Positions 40,230 to 48,651 of a stretch of 64,000 bases of DNA are shown here, in pieces. The position numbers and the translations under genes are program-made. Source of the DNA: Curtobacterium sp. VKM Ac-1393 (lineage in GTDB: Bacteria; Actinomycetota; Actinomycetes; Actinomycetales; Microbacteriaceae). Position 1 is the first letter of the stretch. Each line of letters begins with the position of its first letter. The notes beneath the pieces were generated by a model. That model made no database searches and was not told the DNA's origin. It was given only the letters and a program-made list of their open reading frames with translations. The DNA is taken from positions 62,001-126,000 of the forward strand of contig NZ_JADKRW010000006.1 in assembly GCF_015350995.1 (NCBI RefSeq), read 5' to 3'.

Positions 40230-42104
40230 TCACTTCGCGAACTTGACGATCTGGATGCGGCAGGGGATCTCGGGGTCGGTGGACCGGTCGGCACTGCAGG
40301 AGATCGTCGCGTTGTACGTGCCGACGAGCTTCCCCGCCATCGAGTAGTCGCGTGCCGGCGCGGTCGCGGGGTCGAACTGCACGAAGTACTGCACGCCCTC
40401 GTCGATGAACAGCTTCCGCATCGCGTCGGAGTGGTACGTGTAGCCCTGGCCTGAGCGACCGTACACACGCGTGTCGGTCAGGAAGGCCAGCGACGACAGC
40501 GACCGGTAGTTCGAGCCGATCACGGTGGCGTCCTCGGGCAGGGCACCGCTCGCCCGGATCTGGTCGGCGAGTCGGACGATCTCCGGCACGTCGGTCGGCC
40601 CGGTGACGCGGAGCGCCTCGGTGCGGTTCACCGACGGGTAGAACGGCGCCGGCGAGCCGAACCAGTTCTGTGTGAACGACGCCACGGGCACGACGGCGAT
40701 CGCGACGCAGGCGACGATGGTCCGCACCACCCCGCGACGGCGGACCAGGCGCCAGACGGCCGGCAGCATGAGCGCGCCGATCATCGCCGTCAGGTAGAAG
40801 AGCGGCCAGTAGTACCGCGCGTTCCCGCCGCCGCTCGACGACGACGTGATCATGCCGTAGCCGACGAAGTACACCAGGGTCGTCGCCGCGACGATGCAGG
40901 TGAACGCGTACCGGCGGAACCGGACGACGCCGATGACCAGGGCCGCGGCGAACAGCAGGGCGATCGGTGCGGCGAACGGCGCGAACGTGCTGATCTTCTG
41001 CAAGTAGTACGGCAGCGCGAGCATGCGCTCGTGCAGGTAGTAGCCGGCACGGGCCGCGATGCCCGATTCCTTCGTGACCTTCGGACCGGTGTCGTCGGTG
41101 GTCGACTCGGTGGTCGGCGGCACCGCGGAGGGGTCCGGGTTGTCCATCGGCCCCTGCTTGTAGACCGACGGGGTGAAGTCCTCGTTCGGCGAGAACGCGT
41201 GCGAGTTGGGGGGTACGGGCAGGAAGGGCCAGTCGGTGGCGCGGCCGCCGTCGTCGAACTTCGAGCCGATGTTCACCGACAGCGACGACCCGAGGGTCGG
41301 CGAGCCGTACTTCAGCGTCAGGGCACCGACCCAGGGCGCGACCACGACGGCGAAGAGCACGATCGTGGCGACGGGCGAGGTCCACCAGTGTCGGACCGGT
41401 TCACGGCGTCGACGAGCCGACCAGACACGCAGGACCAGCCACAGGATGACGGCGCCGACCGCCACGGGCAGCAGGAACAGCTTCACGAAGTAGCCGATGG
41501 CCGCCACCACGCCGAGCACCCCGCCGGAGACGAGTCGGGCCCGCGTCGAGCCGTGCAACGCCTGGTCCGCCCACCGGAGCGCCCAGAGGAACCCGACCAC
41601 CCACGCGACGACGAGCAGGTCGGGCGTCTGCACCGACACCGCGCTCATCAGTGCCGGGATCGCGGTGACCATGAACAGGACGGCGGGCACGATGCGGTGG
41701 TTCTGCGACCAGACCAGCCAGCCACCGACCCCGAGCACGACGGCGACCGCGAAGCAGTTGACGACGGCGAAGGCGGTCTGCATACCGAGCCCCGCCGCGA
41801 TGAAGGGCGCCATCATCCAGGACACCATCGGCGACCAGTAGGCGTTGATCGCGTCGGGAAGCCACCCGTTCGCGTACTCGCGCGCGATCCCCATGTACGA
41901 GATGCCGTCGACGTTCGTCACGCCGAGGCGGTTGTGGTAGGCCACGGCGGCACTCAGACCGACGCCGACGACGACGAACACCGCCAGGATCAGGGGCGCA
42001 ACGACGTGCCGGTAGCGACGTGGAACGGCCCCCGAACGCCGTCGAACGGGCTCGTGGGTGATCTGCGGTCCAGCTGCGGTCGTCGAGGTCACGTGCTTCA
42101 TCAT
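40230..42104 (-). CDS. GT-C family glycosyltransferase (ArnT/PMT-like membrane protein)
   Basis: 624 residues. A cytoplasmic basic tail RRRSGAVPRRYRHVV, helix 1, then the outer loop VTNVDGISYMGIAREYANGWLP, with the Asp-containing motif typical of ArnT/PMT-type enzymes. The bundle is followed by an outer domain (about 300-370) with a Pro/Asp/Thr-rich stretch and a C-terminal soluble region (about 500-624) with RVYGRSGQGYTYHSDAMR. Probably transfers a sugar from polyprenyl phosphate to an outer polymer. The two adjacent ATGs at 42104 and 42101 are both possible. Divergent from the acyltransferase. Confidence 0.82.
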   Translation of the reverse strand: MMKHVTSTTAAGPQITHEPVRRRSGAVPRRYRHVVAPLILAVFVVVGVGLSAAVAYHNRLGVTNVDGISYMGIAREYANGWLPDAINAYWSPMVSWMMAPFIAAGLGMQTAFAVVNCFAVAVVLGVGGWLVWSQNHRIVPAVLFMVTAIPALMSAVSVQTPDLLVVAWVVGFLWALRWADQALHGSTRARLVSGGVLGVVAAIGYFVKLFLLPVAVGAVILWLVLRVWSARRRREPVRHWWTSPVATIVLFAVVVAPWVGALTLKYGSPTLGSSLSVNIGSKFDDGGRATDWPFLPVPPNSHAFSPNEDFTPSVYKQGPMDNPDPSAVPPTTESTTDDTGPKVTKESGIAARAGYYLHERMLALPYYLQKISTFAPFAAPIALLFAAALVIGVVRFRRYAFTCIVAATTLVYFVGYGMITSSSSGGGNARYYWPLFYLTAMIGALMLPAVWRLVRRRGVVRTIVACVAIAVVPVASFTQNWFGSPAPFYPSVNRTEALRVTGPTDVPEIVRLADQIRASGALPEDATVIGSNYRSLSSLAFLTDTRVYGRSGQGYTYHSDAMRKLFIDEGVQYFVQFDPATAPARDYSMAGKLVGTYNATISCSADRSTDPEIPCRIQIVKFAK

Positions 42105-42209
42105 GACATCCGATCGGATCTCCGCGGCGCACGCGGCCAGATCGCGAGGCTCCCTCGGCGTGTGGGAGACTGCCTGCGACCCCGCTCCGACCACCCCCGA
42201 GGACGATCG

Positions 42210-43502
42210 TTGGCCACCGAAACCCGCGCCGCAGTACCCGCAGCCGACTCCGCTGCCCCCGCGCCCCGCGCCGGCGGCCGGCTCGAGTTCCCCTACCTGG
42301 ACGGACTCCGGGGGCTCGCTGCCCTCGCCGTGGTCTTCTACCACGCCTACCTCTTCACGGGGACGACCGGCACCGGGCCGACCGAGCTGCCCTGGCTGCG
42401 GCCCATCATCGGCTGGGGCTACCTCGGCGTCCCACTGTTCATCGTGCTGTCCGGCTACGTGCTGATGCTCCCGGTGCTGACGCGGTTCGACCGGTACCGC
42501 CTGCCGGGTGGCTTCTGGAAGTTCATCTGGCGTCGCGCCCGGCGCATCATCCCGCCGTACTGGGCGTCGCTGGTGCTGTTCGCGCTGCTCATCCTGTTCG
42601 TGCCTGTGCTCGGTCAGCCCGGCGGCACGCAGTGGGACACGAAGCTGCCGATGGGCTGGGGCACGTTCCTGACGCACTTCTTCCTGGTGCACGACTTCTT
42701 CCCGCAGTACATCGGCAAGATCAACGGCCCGATGTGGACGGTCGCGGTCGAGTGGCAGATCTACTTCCTGATGCCGCTGCTGATCCTTCCGCTCTGGCGC
42801 GTGTTCGGCGGGTGGGCGACGGCGTCGAGCCTGGTCCTCATCGGCATGTGGATGGGTTCCGAGAGCCGCTACTCGTGGATGCACCCGTGGTTCGTCGGGC
42901 TCTTCGCGGTGGGCATGCTCGCCGCCGAACTGACCGTGAAGGCCCGTGACGAGCACCTGACCGGCACGGTGCGCACGAAGCTCGGCGGCCCGCGGTGGGC
43001 GAGCGGCGCGTTCGTGGCCGCGATGGCCATCGGCACCGTCCTGGTCTTCTTCCGGAACCGCGACTACTGGCAGCACCAGACCTGGCCGTCCGAGGTCGTC
43101 ACCGGCATCCTCGCCGGCATCCTGCTCACATGGATGGGCCGGCAGGCGGTCACCGGTCGGCACACCTGGCTCGCCCGGTTCTTCGCCTGGAAGCCGTTCG
43201 TGCTCGCCGGTCTGGTCTCGTACTCGATCTACCTGTTCCACAGCCCGCTCCTGGGCCTCGGCAACCTGCTGCTGCTGCCCCTCGGGCTGTACCCGAAGTA
43301 CCAGTTCCTGATGATGGTCTTCCTCGTGATCCCCGTCACGATCGCCGTCTGCATCGGCTTCTGGTGGCTCGTCGAGCGGAACTTCATGAACCGTCGGCAG
43401 AAGCACGCGACCGCCGAGGTCTCGCACCGTGGACGCATCCCCGAGGTCGAGACGGACGACGACGCCGTCACCACCGACGAGACCGCTCGCACGCGCCACT
43501 GA
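42210..43502 (+). CDS. Acyltransferase family 3 membrane protein
   Basis: 430 residues, ten or so helices. Diagnostic FPYLDGLRGLAALAVVFYHAYLF with the catalytic His, YLGVPLFIVLSGYVL, RRARRIIPPYWASL, NGPMWTVAVEWQIYFLMPLLIL. Such proteins O-acetylate or succinylate outer polysaccharides. The last 50 residues are hydrophilic and acidic. I read the start as TTG at 42210 with GAGGA six bases before it; no ATG or GTG lies near in frame. It would add an acyl group to the glycan built by the locus. Confidence 0.9.
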   Translation: MATETRAAVPAADSAAPAPRAGGRLEFPYLDGLRGLAALAVVFYHAYLFTGTTGTGPTELPWLRPIIGWGYLGVPLFIVLSGYVLMLPVLTRFDRYRLPGGFWKFIWRRARRIIPPYWASLVLFALLILFVPVLGQPGGTQWDTKLPMGWGTFLTHFFLVHDFFPQYIGKINGPMWTVAVEWQIYFLMPLLILPLWRVFGGWATASSLVLIGMWMGSESRYSWMHPWFVGLFAVGMLAAELTVKARDEHLTGTVRTKLGGPRWASGAFVAAMAIGTVLVFFRNRDYWQHQTWPSEVVTGILAGILLTWMGRQAVTGRHTWLARFFAWKPFVLAGLVSYSIYLFHSPLLGLGNLLLLPLGLYPKYQFLMMVFLVIPVTIAVCIGFWWLVERNFMNRRQKHATAEVSHRGRIPEVETDDDAVTTDETARTRH

Positions 43503-43620
43503 CGTCCACATGACGTCCTGCGCGTGGCGGACAGCACGCGTGGTCGGCAGGTAGCATCGCTCGGACCTCGGCGTGGGTGATCAGGGACCCACGGCATCTC
43601 GACAGGGAAGACGAGACCAC

Positions 43621-44595
43621 ATGCGCGCACCGATCACCAGGATCCTCGGACTCGGCACCGTTGCCGCCGTCGCCGGGGCCATCACCTTCGGCAGCGGACC
43701 GGCGATCGCCGACACCGCCCCCACCGCGGCCGCGCCGACAGCGTCGGTCTCGGCAGCGCCGACGCCGGAGCCGGAGCAGCTCTCCATCGCCGAGATGGAC
43801 CGAACCGGCAACCACACGATGGGCGCCGGAATCGCCGCCCACGCGGGCCAGTCGCACGTCACGGTCACCGACCCGGACGCCGCAGCCGGTGGGGTGAGCG
43901 CCCAGTCGCTGAGCACCTCCACCGCAGCGACCGCCTCCGGCCCGCCCCCGGGGCGCGTCCAGGGCTTCGACATCAGCGCCTGGCAGCCGAGCGTCAACTT
44001 CCGGCAGGCGTACCGCAACGGCGCCCGCTTCGCCTACGTCAAGGCGACGGAGGGCACCTCGTACGTCAGCTCGACGTACAAGCAGCAGTACGCCACCGCG
44101 AAGCAGCGCAACCTCATCCGGGGTGGCTACGTCTACGCGCAGCCGAGCCAGGCGAGCGGCGCGGCGACCGCGAACTACTTCTTCGCGCACGGCGGCCAGT
44201 GGTCGAAAGACGGCAAGACCCTGCCGCCCCTGCTCGACATCGAGTACGGCAGCGCCGCGCAGGGCACCTGCTACGGCCTGTCCTGGGCGCAGATGCGCAG
44301 CTGGATCAAGGCCTTCTCGAGCACCGTCAAGAAGAAGATCGGCCGCTACCCGGCGATCTACACGACCACCGACTGGTGGAAGCGCTGCACGAACAACAGC
44401 AACCAGTTCTCGAAGAACCCGCTCTTCGTCGCGCTCTACCCCGTCAAGGACTTCACGACGCCCGGCACCCTCGGCCGCAGCTGGTCGAAGTGGACCTTCT
44501 GGCAGTGGGCGTCCAGCGGGGTGCTCCCCGGCGACCAGGACGTCTACCGGAACGACATCACCTACCTGAAGCGCTTCGCGGCCAAGACCGAGTGA
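43621..44595 (+). CDS. Secreted GH25 lysozyme-like muramidase
   Basis: 324 residues. Signal peptide of about 30 residues (ILGLGTVAAVAGAITFG, cut after AIA), then an Ala/Thr/Pro-rich spacer to about 110. The GH25 domain begins GFDISAWQPSVNFRQ with Asp117, then KATEGTSY (Glu144), LLDIEYG (Asp206, Glu208) and FWQWASSGVLPG. These are the active-site positions of the family, which cleaves peptidoglycan between N-acetylmuramic acid and N-acetylglucosamine. ATG start; a TAGCAT box lies about 60 bases upstream. It may remodel the wall for polymer attachment. Confidence 0.92.
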   Translation: MRAPITRILGLGTVAAVAGAITFGSGPAIADTAPTAAAPTASVSAAPTPEPEQLSIAEMDRTGNHTMGAGIAAHAGQSHVTVTDPDAAAGGVSAQSLSTSTAATASGPPPGRVQGFDISAWQPSVNFRQAYRNGARFAYVKATEGTSYVSSTYKQQYATAKQRNLIRGGYVYAQPSQASGAATANYFFAHGGQWSKDGKTLPPLLDIEYGSAAQGTCYGLSWAQMRSWIKAFSSTVKKKIGRYPAIYTTTDWWKRCTNNSNQFSKNPLFVALYPVKDFTTPGTLGRSWSKWTFWQWASSGVLPGDQDVYRNDITYLKRFAAKTE

Positions 44596-44623
44596 CGCGC
44601 GTCACGCCCTGAGCGGGTGCGGA

Positions 44624-44673
44624 TGACGGACGGGAGGCCCGTGGCGGTGTCGCCACGGGCCTCCCGTCCGTCA
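44624..44673. terminator. Family A palindrome, 23-base arms, bidirectional terminator
   Basis: TGACGGACGGGAGGCCCGTG and the rest of the arm (44624-44646) pair perfectly with 44651-44673 around GTGT. Between convergent genes ending at 44595 and 44698. Arms are almost identical to those at 10889. Confidence 0.85.
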
Positions 44674-44697
44674 GGGGCGCAGATCACCCCGGCGGTG

Positions 44698-45921
44698 TCA
44701 GCGGACGTCGCGGGTCGCCTCGGCGAAGTCGGCGTCGAGCGCGGTGGCCATCCGGGCCACGCCCTCGGCGAGCTGCGCGCGGACCGCGTCGCGGTCCGCG
44801 TCGAGGCGCTCGAGCTGCGCGGTGACGTCGTCGACGAAGCGCTCCTCGAGCGCGGCCTCGATCGGCTTCGAGAACTCCTGCTGGCCCATCTGCTCGAAGA
44901 ACAGCCGGCCCTTGTCGACGTAGTAGAGCACCGCAGCGGGCACGCCGGCGATCGTCGCGACGATGGCGGAGTGCAGTCGGCTCGCCAGGAACAGTCGGCT
45001 GCGGGACATCAGGCCGGCGTACTCGGACGGCGAGAACTCGTCGGCCTCGACCACGTGGGTGCGGTCACCGTGCTGCATCAGGGCGATGACCTCGCGGGCG
45101 AAGGCGGCGTCGCCCTCGGAGGCCTCCATGTGCATCGGGTAGAAGACGACGTCGGCATCCCAGCGGTCGATCACCCGGTCGGCCAGGTCGGCGACGGCCT
45201 GCCGGTAGGTGACGAGCTTGTCGCTGTCGACCCCGGTCTCGCGGAAACGCTTCGGCAGGAACCGGAACGGGATCCAGCCGCTGCGCTTGTAGTGGAACCA
45301 GCGGCGGACGCCGAAGCCGATCGAGCCCTCGAGTCGCTCGGCGGTCAGGCCGGTGGTGCGTTCGAGCCGCTCGAGCACCTCGGCGTCGGGCGCCGTCACG
45401 GTCCCGACGACGGCCGGGTCGAACGACGACACGATGGGCGTGCGGACACCCCACGCCAGGAGCTTCTCGCGCGACTCGTCGTCACGCACGGCGAACGAGC
45501 GGCACAGGTCGACGGTGGCGCGGATGAGGCGCTTGCTGACCCCGGCGGTCGTCGGACCGATCCCCTGGAACGCGCCGACCAGGTTCTTGTTGACCGCGCG
45601 GACCAACGCCATCTTGCCGAACCAGTACACGAGGCCGAGCTTGTTCGTGTAGTCCTTGAGGATCTCGCCGCCGCCCCACAGCACCACGTCGGCGCTGCGG
45701 GCAGCACGGAGCAGCGCGAACAGGTCGCCGATGCCGGTGCTGTACGGGGAGACCGGCAGGAACCGGATCCCGAACCACTCGCCGTCCCGCTCGGGGTACT
45801 GCGACAGGGAGACGATCTCGGCATCGGGCCACCGCCGCCGGACCAGCTCGACGTTGCCGGCGAGGATCGCCCGGTCCCCGCGGTTGTGGGGCGAATCGCT
45901 ATTGTGGATCAGAACGCGCAC
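44698..45921 (-). CDS. Polysaccharide pyruvyl transferase family protein
   Basis: 407 residues. VLIHNSDSPHNRGDRAILAGNVELV at the N-terminus, VVLWGGGEILKDYTNKLG, FQGIGPTTAG, AVRDDESREKL, FYPMHMEASEGD, and MSRSRLFLASRLHSAIVATIAGVPA are the conserved elements of the family, which adds ketal pyruvate from phosphoenolpyruvate to polymer sugars (CsaB/WcaK-like). The GTG at 45921 follows a TAGGCT box by 8 bases. Pyruvylated wall polymers often anchor surface proteins with SLH or similar domains; no such domain is visible in this window. Confidence 0.9.
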   Translation of the reverse strand: MRVLIHNSDSPHNRGDRAILAGNVELVRRRWPDAEIVSLSQYPERDGEWFGIRFLPVSPYSTGIGDLFALLRAARSADVVLWGGGEILKDYTNKLGLVYWFGKMALVRAVNKNLVGAFQGIGPTTAGVSKRLIRATVDLCRSFAVRDDESREKLLAWGVRTPIVSSFDPAVVGTVTAPDAEVLERLERTTGLTAERLEGSIGFGVRRWFHYKRSGWIPFRFLPKRFRETGVDSDKLVTYRQAVADLADRVIDRWDADVVFYPMHMEASEGDAAFAREVIALMQHGDRTHVVEADEFSPSEYAGLMSRSRLFLASRLHSAIVATIAGVPAAVLYYVDKGRLFFEQMGQQEFSKPIEAALEERFVDDVTAQLERLDADRDAVRAQLAEGVARMATALDADFAEATRDVR

Positions 45922-45929
45922 GGGTGGAG

Positions 45930-45935
45930 AGCCTA
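45930..45935 (-). promoter_or_regulatory. -10 box of the pyruvyl transferase gene (probably leaderless)
   Basis: TAGGCT on the minus strand, 8 bases before the GTG at 45921, within the 47-base gap to the divergent GT4 gene. Confidence 0.5.
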
Positions 45936-45968
45936 CCGGACCGTCCACCGCCACCCCGGAAAGGCACG

Positions 45969-47171
45969 ATGTCCCGCACCACCCGCTCCGCCCGATCCCA
46001 CCAGGACCGCCCCCGTCTGCTCGTCCTGGGCTCCACGTTCCCGGCCCGGCCGGACGACGGGGTCCCGGCGTTCGTGCTCGACCTCGCCCACCAGGAGGCC
46101 ACCGAGTTCGACACCCTCGTGCTGACGCCACGGGTCCCCGGCGGCGCCGCGAAGGAGCGCATCGGCGAGGTCGCGGTGCGCCGCTACCCGTACTTCCCGC
46201 GTCGGTTCGAAGACCTGGCCGACGGCGCGATCCTCGACAACCTGAAGGAGCGCCGCTCCCGCATCGTCCAGGTGCCCGCCCTGGTGCTCGCGCAGTACCT
46301 CGCCGTGCGACGCGTGGTCCGCTCCGCGAAGCCCGACGTCATCCACGCCCACTGGGCGATCCCCCAGGCCCTGGTCGCGACGCTGGCGGCCCCGGGCGTG
46401 CCCGTCGTCGTCACGACGCACGGCGGTGACATCTACGCGCTCCGCGCCGCTCCCCTGGTGCGCCTCAAGCGTTGGATCTTCGGCCGCTCGGCACACGTGA
46501 CGACGGTGAACTCCGAGATGCGCGAGCGGCTGTCCGAGTGGGGCGTGCCCGAGGCGCGCTCGACCGTCATCCCGATGGGCGTCGACCTCGGCCCGGCCCG
46601 CGACACCCGGGCCCGCGTCCCGGCGCAGGAGCACCACGTCGTCGCGGTCGGCCGGCTCGTCGAGAAGAAGGGCTTCGGCAACCTGATCGAGGCACTCCGC
46701 GGGCTCGGAGACGACGTGCCGTGGCGGCTCACCGTGGTCGGCGACGGCCCGTACCGCGCGCAACTCGAAGAGCAGGCCGCCGGCCTGCCGGTCACGTTCC
46801 TCGGGCAGCGGGGGCGCACCGAGGTGCTCGAGACCCTGGCGGCGGCGACCGTCGTCGCGGTGCCGTCGATCCCGGCGGCGAACGGCGACCAGGAAGGCCT
46901 GCCGGTCACGCTGCTCGAGGCCGCTGCCGTCGGCGCCGCCATCGTGGCGAGCGACCTGCCGGGCATCCGCGACGTCGTGCAGGACGACCACTCGGGCATC
47001 CTCGTGCCGCCGGGCGACGTCACCGCGCTCCGAGCAGCACTGCAGCGTGTGCTCTCCGACGGCGCCGCACGAGCACGGTTCCAGGAGCAGGCCGTGGTGT
47101 CGGCAGCGGAGTTCTCGACCGAGCGGATCGGCGAGCGCTACCGCGCGGTCCTGCGCGCCGCGATCGGCTGA
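45969..47171 (+). CDS. GT4 family glycosyltransferase
   Basis: 400 residues, GT-B fold. RLLVLGSTFPARPDDGVPAFV near the start, VIHAHWAIPQALVA, VVVTTHGGDIYALR, TTVNSEMRERLSEWG, VAVGRLVEKKGFGNLIEAL, FLGQRGRTEVLETL, and the EX7E region QEGLPVTLLEAAAVGAAIV. Resembles polysaccharide hexosyltransferases. ATG at 45969 with GGAAAGG four bases upstream; an upstream in-frame start at 45924 lacks a ribosome-binding site. Its 3' end overlaps the convergent membrane gene by 34 bases. Confidence 0.9.
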   Translation: MSRTTRSARSHQDRPRLLVLGSTFPARPDDGVPAFVLDLAHQEATEFDTLVLTPRVPGGAAKERIGEVAVRRYPYFPRRFEDLADGAILDNLKERRSRIVQVPALVLAQYLAVRRVVRSAKPDVIHAHWAIPQALVATLAAPGVPVVVTTHGGDIYALRAAPLVRLKRWIFGRSAHVTTVNSEMRERLSEWGVPEARSTVIPMGVDLGPARDTRARVPAQEHHVVAVGRLVEKKGFGNLIEALRGLGDDVPWRLTVVGDGPYRAQLEEQAAGLPVTFLGQRGRTEVLETLAAATVVAVPSIPAANGDQEGLPVTLLEAAAVGAAIVASDLPGIRDVVQDDHSGILVPPGDVTALRAALQRVLSDGAARARFQEQAVVSAAEFSTERIGERYRAVLRAAIG

Positions 47172-48643
47172 CCGTCGGCGGACCCCTCCGCCGCGCGGGA
47201 CACGCCGCGTCCACGGATGGCGTCGACCTCGCCGAGCACGAACAGCGCGATCGTCACGAGGGCGAGCAGTCCGGCCAGTACCGTCGCCCCGAGGACGACC
47301 GTGGCCGAGTGCGGGACCAGCGACGCGCCCTCCGGGTGCAGCAGACTCGCGATCGGCACGAGGGCGAGGAGCACCCACGCGGGCACGAGCACGACGGCCG
47401 CCCGCTGCCAGAACCGGAGCCCGGCGGCGATCGCGAGCGCGATCGGGCCCCAGATGGCGAGTGGGTACCGGTTGATCGGCGCACCGCCCCCGGCGGCGTA
47501 CCGGACCTGGACGGCGACGAACAACACGGCGACGGTGGCGAGCATCGCGACGACGAGGGCGCGTCGCCAGTGCGCCGCCGCCGCAGCTCGCTCGGTCGGC
47601 TGCGCTCCGGATCGGCGTCGGACGACACCACGGACCACCAGGGCCACTGCAGACCCGACGGCGAGCACCAGCGGCACCGTGAACAGGGTCCACGGCACCG
47701 GGTCCAACAGGTCGAGCGCCCCTCGGTACACGGCGAACAGCTGCTTCCAGAAGAGCGGCATCGCGACGATCTCACCGTCGGTGAAGTGCTCGCGCGGCAC
47801 CCACCCCGGCCAGGCCTTCGGTCGCCCGCTGAAGGAGCCCGCGACCACCACGTTGCGGATCCAGAACCAGCCGGACGCACCCGCCGCAGCCACGACCGGC
47901 ACGAGGGCGACGAGCACCCGCGCCCACGGGCCCCGGAGTCGCGCGACACGCACCTGTCGGCAGAGCAGGAACGCCACGGCGATCGCGACGAGCCACAGTG
48001 CGAACGAGAGGCGTGTGCTGATGCCGGCAGCGGCGACGACCGCACCGCCGACGACGAGCCGCGTGGTGACCCCGGAACGCAGGGCGGCGCCGGCGACGCC
48101 GCACGCCAGGACACCGAAGAAGGCGGCGAGCGAGTCGTTGTAGACGACACCGCCCTGCACGATCACGACCGCGGTGAACCCGGACACCACGGCGACCGTC
48201 GCCGGCAGGCGACGCACCCCCGGGAAGCAGCGTGACGCAGCCCAGGCCGCCGCGGGCACGATGGCGGCGACGATGACCGCGTTCACGAGCCGCGCGGCGA
48301 CCACCGCCTGCACGGTGTGCCCGGAATCGACGAGGGGGCCGACGATCGGCGCGAGCAGGGCGTAGTAGAGCGGCGGGTGCTGGGCCACCCACTGCACCGG
48401 CGGCGTGTGGCCGAACCCGGGCCGGAAGCGGACACCGTCCATCAGCACCGGCAGCTGCCCGTGCCAGACGCGGATGGCGTAGTCCACGTGCGCGGATTCG
48501 TCGGTGCCGCCCAGCGGATCCGTCGAGGCGATCCGTGCCACGGCGGCGACCAGGACGAAGAGCGTCGCGGCGAGGACGACCGGGGTCGCCCACTCCCGCC
48601 CGTGGAACCCGCCGAGGAGCCGTTGCCTGATCCGGGTCCCCAC
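47138..48643 (-). CDS. DUF2142-like GT-C membrane protein (paralogue 4)
   Basis: 501 residues, same plan as the other three: PLGGTDESAHVDYAIRVWHGQ, VQWVAQHPPLYYALLAPI, GASGWFWIRNVVVAGSFSG, GAPINRYPLAIWGPIA. More diverged than the other copies and with a longer first loop. I use the GTG at 48643. A CTG at 48655 would overlap the ugd stop as CTGA and is an alternative. Directly follows ugd, so it may use or modify a glucuronate-containing glycan. Confidence 0.78.
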   Translation of the reverse strand: MGTRIRQRLLGGFHGREWATPVVLAATLFVLVAAVARIASTDPLGGTDESAHVDYAIRVWHGQLPVLMDGVRFRPGFGHTPPVQWVAQHPPLYYALLAPIVGPLVDSGHTVQAVVAARLVNAVIVAAIVPAAAWAASRCFPGVRRLPATVAVVSGFTAVVIVQGGVVYNDSLAAFFGVLACGVAGAALRSGVTTRLVVGGAVVAAAGISTRLSFALWLVAIAVAFLLCRQVRVARLRGPWARVLVALVPVVAAAGASGWFWIRNVVVAGSFSGRPKAWPGWVPREHFTDGEIVAMPLFWKQLFAVYRGALDLLDPVPWTLFTVPLVLAVGSAVALVVRGVVRRRSGAQPTERAAAAAHWRRALVVAMLATVAVLFVAVQVRYAAGGGAPINRYPLAIWGPIALAIAAGLRFWQRAAVVLVPAWVLLALVPIASLLHPEGASLVPHSATVVLGATVLAGLLALVTIALFVLGEVDAIRGRGVSRAAEGSADGQPIAARRTAR

Positions 48644-48651
48644 GCTCGTCG

